Below are positions 33,297-42,254 of a stretch of DNA of 64,000 bases, one piece after another (position 1 is the stretch's first letter; the number at the start of each line of letters is the position of its first letter). The translations under genes were made by a program, and so were the position numbers. Source of the DNA: Bacteroidetes bacterium HGW-Bacteroidetes-4 (lineage in GTDB: Bacteria > Bacteroidota > Bacteroidia > Bacteroidales > SZUA-534); contig PHDD01000017.1 in NCBI GenBank assembly GCA_002840905.1, positions 1 through 64,000 of the forward strand. Direction: 5' to 3'. Under the pieces are notes generated by a model, which ran no database searches, was not told the DNA's origin, and saw only the letters and a program-made list of their open reading frames with translations.

Positions 33297-34064
33297 ATGA
33301 AAATTGTCAGCATCATCCTCTTTTTAGGATTTCTTTTTCAGGGAGTATTTGCCCAGGATAACCGCGATAAGTTTCGCAATAAATTCGAAGATGTAATGGA
33401 GGAAGAAGAAGCAGGCAACCTGACCCTGCGCTTTTTCAATGCCCTAACCGGCGAACCGGTTGAAGGAGCTTCAGTAACTATTGACGACGAATACGAGCTA
33501 ACTTCGGATGCTGAAGGGAAGGTTCGCTTTCCGGCTCCTGATGAGGATGGTTTTTTGCAGGTACATTATGAGTGTCCTAAATACATAAGCAGCGTTTTTA
33601 AAGTAGAAGTCATTGCCGGCACTTTGTTTTTTAACCGCATCTCCGTTTCGCCGGTACTCGATTTAAAAAAAGTACGCATGGTACTCGACTGGGACAAGGA
33701 ACCGGTTGATTTGGATGCCCATTTTATGAAAAAGAACGGGTATCACCTGTCGTACCATCATACCAAAGTTCTTAGTGACGGCAGTGGCCGGCTCGACCGC
33801 GACGACATGGACGGCTACGGACCCGAAACCATTACCATTAATATCCTTGATGATCTGGCCACCTACGATTTTTTTGTGCATGACTTTACCAACCGTCAAG
33901 ACGGAAGCTCAAAAGCTTTGTCTGATTCCAAAGCAAGCGTTAAAGTATATGCTGAAGGCCGTTTGCTATACGTGTTCCAGATACCACGTGGCGAACCCGG
34001 AAACAAGTGGTCGGTATTCCGCATCAGCGAAGGTCAATTTATTGAAACTAATCAACTATTTTAA
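33297..34064 (+). CDS. Secreted protein with carboxypeptidase-regulatory-like and YfaP-like beta domains
   Basis: 255 residues. Signal peptide (MKIVSIILFLGFLFQGVFAQ) cut near residue 20, then a low-complexity acidic stretch (VMEEEEAG). Residues 41-115 read as an Ig-like carboxypeptidase regulatory domain (NALTGEPVEGASVTIDDEYE). Residues ~125-235 match the YfaP/DUF2135 pattern: LDWDKEPVDLDAHF at 130-143, SGRLDRDDMDGYGPETITI at 163-181, and a closing ASVKVYAEGRLLYVF. Followed after three bases by a DUF4384-type gene, so the two are one operon. Role unknown. Confidence 0.75.
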   Translation: MKIVSIILFLGFLFQGVFAQDNRDKFRNKFEDVMEEEEAGNLTLRFFNALTGEPVEGASVTIDDEYELTSDAEGKVRFPAPDEDGFLQVHYECPKYISSVFKVEVIAGTLFFNRISVSPVLDLKKVRMVLDWDKEPVDLDAHFMKKNGYHLSYHHTKVLSDGSGRLDRDDMDGYGPETITINILDDLATYDFFVHDFTNRQDGSSKALSDSKASVKVYAEGRLLYVFQIPRGEPGNKWSVFRISEGQFIETNQLF

Positions 34065-34067
34065 GAA

Positions 34068-34871
34068 ATGAAAAAACTCCTGGCTGTATTCCTATTATCA
34101 TGTATTGCACTTAGTATATCGGCACAAAAGAAAATAACCGAACACAAAGTTAAAGCCATATCAGGAGTGGCTCTTGGCGGAGAGTCCTTTTCGCCCGAGC
34201 AGGTGAAGCAAAAAGCCATCAACGATGCCAAAATTAAAGCCCTAAAAGAAGTCGGAATTGAAGAAAACATCAATAGTTATACCGATTTCTTCAGGGCTGA
34301 AACCGAAAACACCATGGAAGAACTCTTTACTTCTGACATCCTTTCCCAGATTAACGGGACGGTTAAAAATGTGGAAGTACTTTCAAGTAAGCCCTCATTT
34401 ACTACCGAAGGGCAATTAAAATTCGAAGTAACCATAAAATGTACGGTGATTAAATACAACTCTGCTAGAGATTTGGCTTTCGATGCCTGGATTGAGGGCA
34501 TTAAACCTATTTATAAGGAAGGTGAAGGTTTGTCCTTTACTGTTAAGCCAACCCAGCCTTGTTATGTAAGGGCTTTTATATTTACTAATCAATCGTATGT
34601 GCTCTTGCCTAACGACTACGAGCAGTCGAACCAATTACTGAAACTTACCACCTATCAGTTTCCCGATCCCAATCTGGTCGATTCGTATGAAATGATTATC
34701 GAAAATAAAGGTTTGAGGCGGGAGCTAAACCGTCTGGTGGTGGTATTGCTTAAAGAAGACTTATACTATACCGGAAGTGTGAATTACAAAGACATCACTG
34801 ATTGGATCATGTCCATTCCGCCCGATGAGAGGCATTTGGAGTCCTTTTCGTTTGAGATATACCGGGAATAG
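34068..34871 (+). CDS. Secreted DUF4384-domain protein
   Basis: 267 residues. Signal peptide (MKKLLAVFLLSCIALSISAQ). Residues ~22-130 resemble an LPP20/FlgT-like N-terminal domain: VKQKAINDAKIKALKEVGIE then INGTVKNVEVLSS and a beta-rich FEVTIKCTVI. Residues ~150-230 match DUF4384 (GLSFTVKPTQPCYVRAFIF, QSYVLLPNDYEQSNQL). The pairing of a FlgT-N-like domain and DUF4384 is known from Bacteroidetes. Directly follows the YfaP-like gene; the two products may act together in the periplasm (inference). Confidence 0.78.
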   Translation: MKKLLAVFLLSCIALSISAQKKITEHKVKAISGVALGGESFSPEQVKQKAINDAKIKALKEVGIEENINSYTDFFRAETENTMEELFTSDILSQINGTVKNVEVLSSKPSFTTEGQLKFEVTIKCTVIKYNSARDLAFDAWIEGIKPIYKEGEGLSFTVKPTQPCYVRAFIFTNQSYVLLPNDYEQSNQLLKLTTYQFPDPNLVDSYEMIIENKGLRRELNRLVVVLLKEDLYYTGSVNYKDITDWIMSIPPDERHLESFSFEIYRE

Positions 34872-34933
34872 CCCTAAGGATGTGTGCCGGTTTTGTTTTT
34901 ATGTTTGCTTTTCGATGCACTCAGCAAAATGCT

Positions 34934-34941
34934 TATATTTG
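34934..34941 (+). promoter_or_regulatory. Candidate -7 promoter element (TATATTTG) for gpsA
   Basis: Full TAnnTTTG match 26 bases before ATG 34967. TTTG at 34904-34907 is 26 bases upstream, a little far. Confidence 0.5.
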
Positions 34942-34966
34942 CGCAAACTAAAAACAGAACAACGTT

Positions 34967-35962
34967 ATGTTTAATTTAGGAAAAATTGGAATAGTTGGAG
35001 GAGGAAGCTGGGCTACAGCCAATGCAAAAATTATCCTCGAAAAAAAACAGGCCATCAATTGGTTTATTCACGAAACCGATGTGGTAGAACACATAAAAGA
35101 GTTCGGTAACAATCCAAAATACTTAAGCGATGTAGATTTCGACACGTCATTGTTAAACCTCACCAGCAACATCAATCAACTGGTGGCCGAATCGGATACC
35201 ATAATGTTTATAATTCCATCTGCTTACCTGAAGTTTGCATTACAGGGACTTACCCTGCCCCTTAACGACAAAACTGTTGTTACAGCCATCAAAGGGATTA
35301 TACCCGACGACAACCTGCTGGTTGGTGAATTTATGCATCAAAACTACGCTGTTCCCTACGAATCAATTGGGGTAATCTCGGGACCCTGCCACGCCGAAGA
35401 GGTTGCTCTGGAGCGTTTGTCGTACCTGACCATAGCTTTTACCAATCAGGAAAAAGCCAAAGCACTTACCGAAATTTACAACAACCGATACATCCGCACC
35501 AACCTGTCGGACGATATACTGGGAACCGAATATGCAGCGGTACTAAAAAACATTTATGCGTTGGCCGCCGGCGTATGTCAGGGCCAGGGTTTTGGCGACA
35601 ACTTTCAGGCTGTGCTCATCAGCAATGCCATTCGTGAAATGAAACGTTTTACCGATGCCGTGTATCCCATTCAACGTGATATTAAAGACAGCGCCTACCT
35701 GGGTGACCTCCTGGTTACTGCCTACTCTCAGTTTAGCCGCAACCGCCACTTTGGAACCATGGTGGGTAAAGGCTATTCGGTAAAATACATCCAAAGCGAA
35801 ATGAATATGGTAGCCGAGGGTTATTTTGCATCGAAAGGTATTTGGGAAATCAATAAAAAATTCCAGGTCGACATGCCCATTGCCAACAGCATTTACCGTA
35901 TCCTTTACGAAAAACAATCGCCACGCCGTGTGATTAAAGAACTGACTGAAAAACTTACTTAG
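34967..35962 (+). CDS. gpsA: NAD(P)-dependent glycerol-3-phosphate dehydrogenase
   Basis: Makes glycerol-3-phosphate from dihydroxyacetone phosphate for membrane lipid synthesis. 331 residues. Rossmann motif [16 protein letters not shown] at 8-23, TAIKGI near 107-112, [12 protein letters not shown], and the catalytic lysine block [19 protein letters not shown]. Starts at ATG 34967. Followed by pgi after 19 bases, probably on the same transcript. Confidence 0.95.
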   Translation: MFNLGKIGIVGGGSWATANAKIILEKKQAINWFIHETDVVEHIKEFGNNPKYLSDVDFDTSLLNLTSNINQLVAESDTIMFIIPSAYLKFALQGLTLPLNDKTVVTAIKGIIPDDNLLVGEFMHQNYAVPYESIGVISGPCHAEEVALERLSYLTIAFTNQEKAKALTEIYNNRYIRTNLSDDILGTEYAAVLKNIYALAAGVCQGQGFGDNFQAVLISNAIREMKRFTDAVYPIQRDIKDSAYLGDLLVTAYSQFSRNRHFGTMVGKGYSVKYIQSEMNMVAEGYFASKGIWEINKKFQVDMPIANSIYRILYEKQSPRRVIKELTEKLT

Positions 35963-35981
35963 AAACTCAAAAACAACATAT

Positions 35982-37334
35982 ATGAACAGTAAATTGGGAA
36001 ACATTTTGCTCGATACCTCTAAAACCCTCGACTTTGTCAGTAAAGAGGAAGTCCAGGCTTATGCTGTCGAAGCCAAAGCGCATCTAGAGGCTCTTTACCA
36101 GAAAACCGGTAAAGGAAGCGATTTTTTGGGATGGGTTAAGCTGCCCACTTCCATTACTTTTGAAGAACTGAAAGATATTCAGCAAACCGCTGCCCGCTTT
36201 AAGAAAGACTGCGAAGTGGTGGTGGTAATTGGCATCGGAGGCTCTTACCTGGGAGCTAAGGCCGTAATTGATGCCCTTTCTGATAATTTTGTACAGCTCA
36301 AAGAGCGGAAAAATCCGTTGGTGGTATTTGCCGGACAAAACATCAGTGAAGATTACATGACCGAATTACGCAGCATGCTTCACGGGCGTAACTGGGGTAT
36401 TGTGGTCATTTCAAAATCGGGAACTACTACCGAACCGGCTATTGCTTTCCGGATTCTTAAAACCGATCTCGAAAAAAAATACAGCAAAGAAGGAGCTTCA
36501 CAACGCATTGTAGCTATTACCGATGCCAGCAAGGGAGCATTGCGCACCCTGGCCACCCGCGAAGGGTACAAAACCTATGTAATCCCCGATGATGTGGGAG
36601 GCCGCTACAGCGTGCTGACTCCTGTTGGATTGCTGCCTATTGCTATCGCAGGATTCGAACTCGGGGCCTTGGTAAAAGGAGCTGCCGATATGGAAAAACT
36701 GACTGCACCTGAGGTTCCTTTCCAAGAGAACCCGGCTGCCATTTACGCTGCTACCCGCAACGCGCTTTTACGTTCTGGCAAAGACATCGAAATAATGGTG
36801 AATTACAACCCCAAACTACATTATTTTGCCGAATGGTGGAAACAATTGTATGGCGAAAGCGAAGGGAAAGACGGCAAAGGAATCTTCCCTGCCAGTGTCG
36901 ATTTCACTTCCGATCTCCACAGCATGGGACAATACATTCAGGAAGGCCGACGTGCCTTGTTCGAAACCGTACTTTCCATTGCACAGCCCAACAACAAAAT
37001 GGTTATTGATACTGATGAGGCCAATCTCGACGGATTGAATTTTTTGGCCGGTAAGCGTATGGACGAAGTAAATAAAATGGCCGAGTTGGGAACCATTATT
37101 GCCCATGTGGATGGTGGGGTACCGAACATTCGTATAGAACTGCCCTTATTGAATGAATATTATCTGGGTCAGTTGATTTATTTTTATGAAATAGCCTGCG
37201 GCATATCGGGTTACCTGCTGGGTGTAAACCCCTTCGATCAACCCGGGGTTGAAGCCTACAAAAAGAACATGTTTGCTTTACTCGAAAAACCCGGTTTCGA
37301 AAACGAAACCAAAGCCATAAAAGCACGCTTGTAA
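35982..37334 (+). CDS. pgi: Glucose-6-phosphate isomerase
   Basis: Interconverts glucose-6-phosphate and fructose-6-phosphate in glycolysis. 450 residues, the shorter bacterial form. Conserved blocks: [56 protein letters not shown], and [13 protein letters not shown]. Lies 19 bases after gpsA. A stem-loop follows ten bases after the stop. Confidence 0.96.
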   Translation: MNSKLGNILLDTSKTLDFVSKEEVQAYAVEAKAHLEALYQKTGKGSDFLGWVKLPTSITFEELKDIQQTAARFKKDCEVVVVIGIGGSYLGAKAVIDALSDNFVQLKERKNPLVVFAGQNISEDYMTELRSMLHGRNWGIVVISKSGTTTEPAIAFRILKTDLEKKYSKEGASQRIVAITDASKGALRTLATREGYKTYVIPDDVGGRYSVLTPVGLLPIAIAGFELGALVKGAADMEKLTAPEVPFQENPAAIYAATRNALLRSGKDIEIMVNYNPKLHYFAEWWKQLYGESEGKDGKGIFPASVDFTSDLHSMGQYIQEGRRALFETVLSIAQPNNKMVIDTDEANLDGLNFLAGKRMDEVNKMAELGTIIAHVDGGVPNIRIELPLLNEYYLGQLIYFYEIACGISGYLLGVNPFDQPGVEAYKKNMFALLEKPGFENETKAIKARL

Positions 37335-37342
37335 AAGAGCAT

Positions 37343-37388
37343 CCGAAAACGCTACGAGGGTTCTTAACACTCGTAGCGTTTGTTCGGA
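37343..37388. other. Long stem-loop after pgi
   Basis: 12-bp perfect stem AAACGCTACGAG/CTCGTAGCGTTT (37347-37358 with 37370-37381), inner GTT/AAC stem, and outer CCGAA/TTCGG arms separated by a two-base bulge. No T run on the plus strand, so it is either an RNA-end stabiliser or an atypical terminator of gpsA-pgi. Confidence 0.6.
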
Positions 37389-37451
37389 GCTCAACGAATA
37401 ATCAGTCAATAGCTCACAGCCAGTAGTTTCCAGCCGCCAACCACAAAGCAT

Positions 37452-37580
37452 AGCGGGCAACAAATAACCAGTTTCCTGTTGCTTTAATTCAACAAGCGGG
37501 ACTCACTTTGTAACTTCAATAAAGCTCAGGCTGCTAAGCGGGAACCACTTTGAAGTTTGGGTGAGGCTTAAATCAGAAGT
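37452..37580. repeat. Degenerate 42-43-base tandem repeats upstream of mutA
   Basis: AGCGGG recurs at 37452, 37495 and 37537, spaced 43 and 42 bases. The second and third units agree at 14 of their first 17 bases (AGCGGGAxxCACTTTGx) and in a later AxGCTxA; the first unit shares mainly the AGCGGG. They lie in the 404-base spacer 37335-37738 between pgi and mutA. Function unknown. Confidence 0.4.
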
Positions 37581-37705
37581 TTTATAACAGCTTATTGTTT
37601 TGCTTTCAACCGCACAGTCAAACCAGCAGCCACAATACATCGAAAACCTCCTACAAACCCTGATAAAAAACATTTTTTTACCGATCGGCATTTGATAAAG
37701 GTTCG

Positions 37706-37713
37706 TAATTTTG
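37706..37713 (+). promoter_or_regulatory. Candidate -7 promoter element (TAATTTTG) for mutAB
   Basis: Full TAnnTTTG match 26 bases before the mutA ATG. A TTTG at 37691-37694 is only 11 bases upstream, so the -33 box is uncertain. No cobalamin riboswitch core was recognised in the spacer. Confidence 0.45.
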
Positions 37714-37738
37714 CACTTTAATTTCTAAAACAGTCACT

Positions 37739-39604
37739 ATGTCAGAATTGGATAAAGGCAAGAAATTATTCACTCAGTTTCCGCCTGTTACAACCCGGGA
37801 ATGGGAAGAAAAGATCGTTGCTGATCTGAAAGGCGCCGATTACGAGCGAAAGCTGGTTTGGCGTACAAACGAAGGCTTTAATGTGCAGCCCTTTTATCGG
37901 AGCGAGCATCTTGAAAAGCTGGGCCACCTTAACGTGGCACCCGGTCAGTTTCCCTTTGTTCGTGGAAACAAAGCCGAAGCAAGTTGGTTCATCCGTCAGG
38001 AAATCAAAGAATTCGACCTGAGTAAAGCCAACACTAAAGCTCGCGAATTAATTACAAAAGGTGTAAACTCCCTAGGATTTGTGCTCGACAATGAAAAAAA
38101 GTACAAAAACACCGACATGGAAGTACTTTTAAATAACATTCCGCTTACTGAGGTAGAAATCAATTTTGTGGGCGGATATGCCGCGCTAAGCATTGCCACG
38201 GCTTTTACCAGCTATGTTACAAAACTGGGTATCGACAAGGCTAAGATATACGGCTCCCTATCGTTTGACCCGCTAACCTGCCCCTTAAAAAACGGCAAAA
38301 AGAATCAGACCCATGCCTTGGACGATGCGTTACTACTGGTAAATGCCCTAAAAGAACTGCCTAACTTTAAAGCACTGGTGGTTCGTGGAGATATCTTCGA
38401 AAATGCCGGCTCGTCACTGGTTCAGGAATTGGGATTCTCGCTGGCAGTAGCCAATGAATACCTGACCGGACTTACCGATAAAGGCTTGTCGGCCGATCAG
38501 GCTGCTCAAGCTATAAAATTTGAATTGGGCATCGGATCCAATTACTTTATGGAGATTGCCAAATTCAGAGCTACACGCTTTTTATGGGCGCAAGTGGTAA
38601 AACAATACCAGCCCGCCGATTCAAAAAGTGGACTGGCCACCATTCATGCGGTTACCAGCCAGTGGAACAAAACCATTTATGATCCCTACGTGAATCTGCT
38701 CCGTACCCAAACCGAAGCCATGTCGGGCGTATTGGGCGGTGCTGACTCCATTACCGTTAATGCTTTTAACAGCGCCTACGAAAAACCCACTGAATTCAGC
38801 GAGCGAATTGCCCGAAATCAACAAATTCTGTTAAAAGAAGAAGCGCATTTTGACAAAGTGGTTGATCCTGCAGCCGGCTCGTATTACATTGAAACATTAA
38901 CCGACAATATAGCCGAGCAGGCCTGGAAACTTTTTGTTGAGGTGGAAAATCTGGGGGGGGTTACCACGGCAATAGAAAAAGGCTTTATACAAAAACACAT
39001 TAAAGCAACGGCATCAAAACGTGATGCCGATATTGCCAGCCGCAAGGAAATAATCCTGGGAGTGAATCAGTATCCCAACATCAGCGAGCATATCGACAAG
39101 GAACTATCGAACCAAATACTGGAGCAGACTCAGATTTCAGATTTTGAAATTGAACCCCTTACCGCTTATCGGGGAGCCATGGCTTTTGAAGCCTTACGTT
39201 ACAAAACCGACTCCTTTGCACTAACAAACAAGCGTCCGTTGGTATTTTTGCTCACCATCGGTAATTTAGTAATGCGTAAAGCCCGGGCTCAGTTTGCCGC
39301 CGGATTTTTTGCAGCTGCCGGATTCGAAGTACTCGAAGGCAAAGGCTATTGCGAAGTTTCCGAAGGTATTCACGATGCTCTTGCCGCAAAAGCCGATATA
39401 ATTGTTGTCTGTAGTTCCGACGAAGAGTACGCTGTTTTTGCCCCTCAGGTTAAAAACCAGGCTGGTTCAGCAGCCGTGGTGGTGGCCGGTTACCCGGTTG
39501 AAATCATTGATGAACTAAAAGCAGCGCATCTGGAGCATTTCATTCATATGAAGAGCAATGTACTGGAAACCTTGAGCGGATTTCAAAAAATGTTGGGAAT
39601 TTAA
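37739..39604 (+). CDS. mutA: Methylmalonyl-CoA mutase small (beta) subunit
   Basis: Non-catalytic partner of MutB in the heterodimeric B12 enzyme. 621 residues. It has the barrel fold of the large subunit but lacks the B12-binding DxHxxG motif at the C terminus, as expected of MutA. Recognisable blocks: FKKL-free start with FPPVTTREWEEKIVADLKGADYE in pieces, IGSNYFMEIAKFRATRFLWA, and DPAAGSYYIETLTDNIAEQAW. Starts at ATG 37739. The stop precedes the mutB ATG by 75 bases; both serve succinyl-CoA/methylmalonyl-CoA interconversion in propionate metabolism. Confidence 0.94.
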   Translation: MSELDKGKKLFTQFPPVTTREWEEKIVADLKGADYERKLVWRTNEGFNVQPFYRSEHLEKLGHLNVAPGQFPFVRGNKAEASWFIRQEIKEFDLSKANTKARELITKGVNSLGFVLDNEKKYKNTDMEVLLNNIPLTEVEINFVGGYAALSIATAFTSYVTKLGIDKAKIYGSLSFDPLTCPLKNGKKNQTHALDDALLLVNALKELPNFKALVVRGDIFENAGSSLVQELGFSLAVANEYLTGLTDKGLSADQAAQAIKFELGIGSNYFMEIAKFRATRFLWAQVVKQYQPADSKSGLATIHAVTSQWNKTIYDPYVNLLRTQTEAMSGVLGGADSITVNAFNSAYEKPTEFSERIARNQQILLKEEAHFDKVVDPAAGSYYIETLTDNIAEQAWKLFVEVENLGGVTTAIEKGFIQKHIKATASKRDADIASRKEIILGVNQYPNISEHIDKELSNQILEQTQISDFEIEPLTAYRGAMAFEALRYKTDSFALTNKRPLVFLLTIGNLVMRKARAQFAAGFFAAAGFEVLEGKGYCEVSEGIHDALAAKADIIVVCSSDEEYAVFAPQVKNQAGSAAVVVAGYPVEIIDELKAAHLEHFIHMKSNVLETLSGFQKMLGI

Positions 39605-39679
39605 TCTGATAACGACCTTGTGAATAAAGCCACTTGGTTTTTTAAGCATCGAGGTCAGTTATCTATAAATCTAATAAAA

Positions 39680-41833
39680 ATGAGACCAAACTTTAAAACT
39701 ATAGATTTCAGAAGCCTTCAAAATAAAGGGGGAGCTGAAAAACAAAATATTAAAAAGGGGGACACCCAAAAAACCTGGTTAACACCGGAGCAAATTCCTG
39801 TTAAACCCGTTTACACAAAAGAAGATTTGGAAGGCATGGAGCATTTAAACTATGCAGCCGGAATAGCTCCTTTCTTACGGGGGCCATACTCCATGATGTA
39901 CGCCATGCGTCCCTGGACTGTTCGCCAGTATGCCGGTTTTTCCACTGCCGAAGAATCTAATGCTTTTTACCGTCGTAACCTGGCTGCCGGGCAAAAAGGC
40001 TTATCGGTGGCTTTCGACCTGGCCACACACCGCGGTTACGACTCTGATCATCCCCGGGTGATTGGCGATGTTGGTAAAGCTGGTGTTGCTATCGATTCTA
40101 TATTGGACATGAAGATTCTGTTCGATCAGATTCCTCTGAACAAAATGTCGGTATCCATGACCATGAATGGCGCTGTGTTGCCCATCATGGCCTTTTACAT
40201 AGTAGCAGCCCTGGAACAGGGTGCCAAACTTGAAGAATTAGCCGGAACCATCCAGAACGACATTCTAAAGGAATTTATGGTGCGGAATACTTACATTTTT
40301 CCACCGGAATTTTCTATGAAAACCATTGCCGATATCTTTGAGTACACGTCGAAGTACATGCCCAAATTTAATTCCATCTCCATCTCGGGGTATCACATGC
40401 AGGAAGCCGGAGCTACCAACGATATTGAAATGGCTTATACCCTGGCTGACGGACTCGATTACTTGCGAACCGGTATCAAAGCCGGCATCGACATCGATGC
40501 TTTTGCACCCCGCTTGTCGTTTTTTTGGGCGGTAGGAATGAACCATTTTATGGAGATCGCCAAAATGCGTGCTGCAAGGATGATTTGGGCCAAATTGGTT
40601 TCTCAGTTTAATCCTAAAAATTCCAAGTCACTGGCACTACGAACCCACTCGCAGACATCAGGCTGGAGTTTAACCGAGCAGGATCCCTTTAACAATGTGG
40701 GCAGAACCTGTATCGAAGCCATGGGTGCTGCGCTGGGTCATACCCAAAGTTTGCACACCAACGCTCTGGATGAGGCCATTGCCCTACCCACCGATTTCTC
40801 AGCACGAATTGCCCGGAATACACAAATTTATTTACAGGAAGAAACCCAGATATGTCGATCCATCGATCCCTGGGCGGGCTCGTATTACGTGGAAAGTTTA
40901 GCCCATGAAATTGCACAACGTGCCTGGAAGCTTATTGAAGAAGTTGAAGAGTTGGGAGGTATGTCTAAAGCAATCGAAACCGGCATTCCAAAAATGCGTA
41001 TCGAAGAAGCTGCTGCCCGTGCCCAGGCAAAAATTGACTCCGGTGCTCAGGTAATTGTTGGAGTAAATAAATACCGACTGGAGAAAGAAGATCCTTTGGA
41101 GATACTTGAAGTAGATAATACTGCAGTTCGCGAATCGCAAATTAAACGCATTGCTGAATTAAAAGCCAATCGTAACGAGCCGGAAGTTCAGCAGGCATTA
41201 CATGCCATAACCCGCTGTGCTGAAACAGGTAAAGGAAATTTGTTGGAGCTCGCTGTTGAAGCAGCTAAAAAACGAGCTACCTTAGGCGAAATTTCTTATG
41301 CATGCGAAAAAGTAGTAGGGAGGTATAAAGCTGTGATACGATCAATTTCAGGAGTTTATTCCAGTGAATCGCAAAGCGATCCAAATTTTGTTAAAGCTCA
41401 GGAACTTTGTGCCGCCTTTGCTAAAAAAGAAGGTCGTCAACCCAGAATAATGATAGCCAAAATGGGACAGGACGGGCACGACCGTGGAGCCAAAGTAGTT
41501 GCTACTGGTTATGCCGATATCGGTTTCGATGTGGATATGGGTCCCTTGTTCCAAACTCCAGAAGAAGCCGCCAAAGATGCCGTAGAAAACGATGTACATA
41601 TACTGGGTGTTTCATCGCTGGCTGCCGGTCACAAAACACTGGTTCCGGCTGTAATGGCTGAACTGAAAAAACTTGGACGTGAAGATATTATGGTTATTGC
41701 CGGCGGAGTAATTCCTGCGCAGGACTATAAATTTCTTTACGATGCCGGTGTAGTAGGAATATTTGGCCCCGGAACCTCGGTGTCGAAAGCCGCAGTTCAA
41801 ATACTTGAGATTTTACTGAAAACTATAGAGTAA
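39680..41833 (+). CDS. mutB: Methylmalonyl-CoA mutase large (alpha) subunit
   Basis: Catalytic subunit, adenosylcobalamin-dependent, converting succinyl-CoA to (R)-methylmalonyl-CoA and back. 717 residues from ATG 39680, which is family-typical; a GTG at 39620 is open but adds 20 unlike residues. The barrel has [38 protein letters not shown], and [21 protein letters not shown]. The C-terminal B12 domain has the lower-ligand histidine in [10 protein letters not shown] near residue 600, with [12 protein letters not shown] and GGVIPAQDY. Complete and expected active. Strong palindrome follows the stop. Confidence 0.96.
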   Translation: MRPNFKTIDFRSLQNKGGAEKQNIKKGDTQKTWLTPEQIPVKPVYTKEDLEGMEHLNYAAGIAPFLRGPYSMMYAMRPWTVRQYAGFSTAEESNAFYRRNLAAGQKGLSVAFDLATHRGYDSDHPRVIGDVGKAGVAIDSILDMKILFDQIPLNKMSVSMTMNGAVLPIMAFYIVAALEQGAKLEELAGTIQNDILKEFMVRNTYIFPPEFSMKTIADIFEYTSKYMPKFNSISISGYHMQEAGATNDIEMAYTLADGLDYLRTGIKAGIDIDAFAPRLSFFWAVGMNHFMEIAKMRAARMIWAKLVSQFNPKNSKSLALRTHSQTSGWSLTEQDPFNNVGRTCIEAMGAALGHTQSLHTNALDEAIALPTDFSARIARNTQIYLQEETQICRSIDPWAGSYYVESLAHEIAQRAWKLIEEVEELGGMSKAIETGIPKMRIEEAAARAQAKIDSGAQVIVGVNKYRLEKEDPLEILEVDNTAVRESQIKRIAELKANRNEPEVQQALHAITRCAETGKGNLLELAVEAAKKRATLGEISYACEKVVGRYKAVIRSISGVYSSESQSDPNFVKAQELCAAFAKKEGRQPRIMIAKMGQDGHDRGAKVVATGYADIGFDVDMGPLFQTPEEAAKDAVENDVHILGVSSLAAGHKTLVPAVMAELKKLGREDIMVIAGGVIPAQDYKFLYDAGVVGIFGPGTSVSKAAVQILEILLKTIE

Positions 41834-41847
41834 ACAGATAAATTCAA

Positions 41848-41890
41848 ATTATTTAATAACCACCCTAGAATGGGGTGGTTATTAAATAAT
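41848..41890. other. 18-bp perfect stem-loop after mutB
   Basis: Bases 41848-41865 pair perfectly with 41873-41890; loop of 7. The base half is AT-only and the apex is CCACCC/GGGTGG. Very likely forms an mRNA 3' hairpin for mutAB, but no T run follows on either strand, so intrinsic termination is uncertain. The 41891-42046 stretch after it shows nothing. Confidence 0.7.
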
Positions 41891-42046
41891 GCATTACCTC
41901 ATTGCATTTAAATAGTTTTTTAGCTCATCTGTGTGAACAAGGGAACCCTAAATTATACGTGATTTTTATACAATTAGCGCATATCGTTCTATAAATCAAT
42001 TGAAAATGGTGTGCTTTAAATTAATGATAAAAAAGTAATTCATGAA

Positions 42047-42077
42047 TTTGTCAAAATAAAAAAGAACCGTATATTTG
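42047..42077 (+). promoter_or_regulatory. Bacteroidetes promoter (TTTG-N19-TATATTTG) for tRNA-Leu
   Basis: TTTG at 42047-42050 and TATATTTG at 42070-42077, 19 bases between. Predicted start near 42083, ten bases before the mature tRNA. Confidence 0.65.
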
Positions 42078-42092
42078 CACCACCAAATTTAG

Positions 42093-42174
42093 GCGGATGT
42101 GTCGTAATTGGTAGCCGAGCTAGACTTAGGATCTAGTGCCGCAAGGCGTGGGGGTTCGAGTCCCTTCATCCGCA
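42093..42174 (+). tRNA. tRNA-Leu (anticodon UAG)
   Basis: Acceptor stem GCGGATG (42093-42099) pairs with CATCCGC (42167-42173), discriminator A at 42174. The anticodon stem CTAGA/TCTAG encloses loop CTTAGGA with anticodon TAG at 42127-42129, reading CUA codons. A long variable arm GCC-GCAA-GGC marks a type II tRNA, as Leu requires, and GTTCGAG marks the T loop. The 3' CCA is not encoded (ACA follows). Own promoter and terminator. Confidence 0.96.
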
Positions 42175-42189
42175 CAAAAATGAAAAAGT

Positions 42190-42225
42190 AAACCGCCATT
42201 CGGGTAATCTGTTTGGCGGTTTTTT
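42190..42225 (+). terminator. Terminator of tRNA-Leu
   Basis: 9-bp stem AAACCGCCA/TGGCGGTTT (42190-42198 with 42214-42222), 15-base loop, and a T run to 42225. It lies 15 bases after the tRNA and 30 before tig. Confidence 0.85.
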
Positions 42226-42254
42226 AAATTGATATTAATTTAAAGTCAGGTCTA

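Noticed and set aside
37335-37738. Possible cobalamin riboswitch before the B12-dependent mutase genes
   Set aside because: No B12-box-like core or supporting helices could be recognised; only the pgi stem-loop, AGCGGG repeats and a -7 element are seen.
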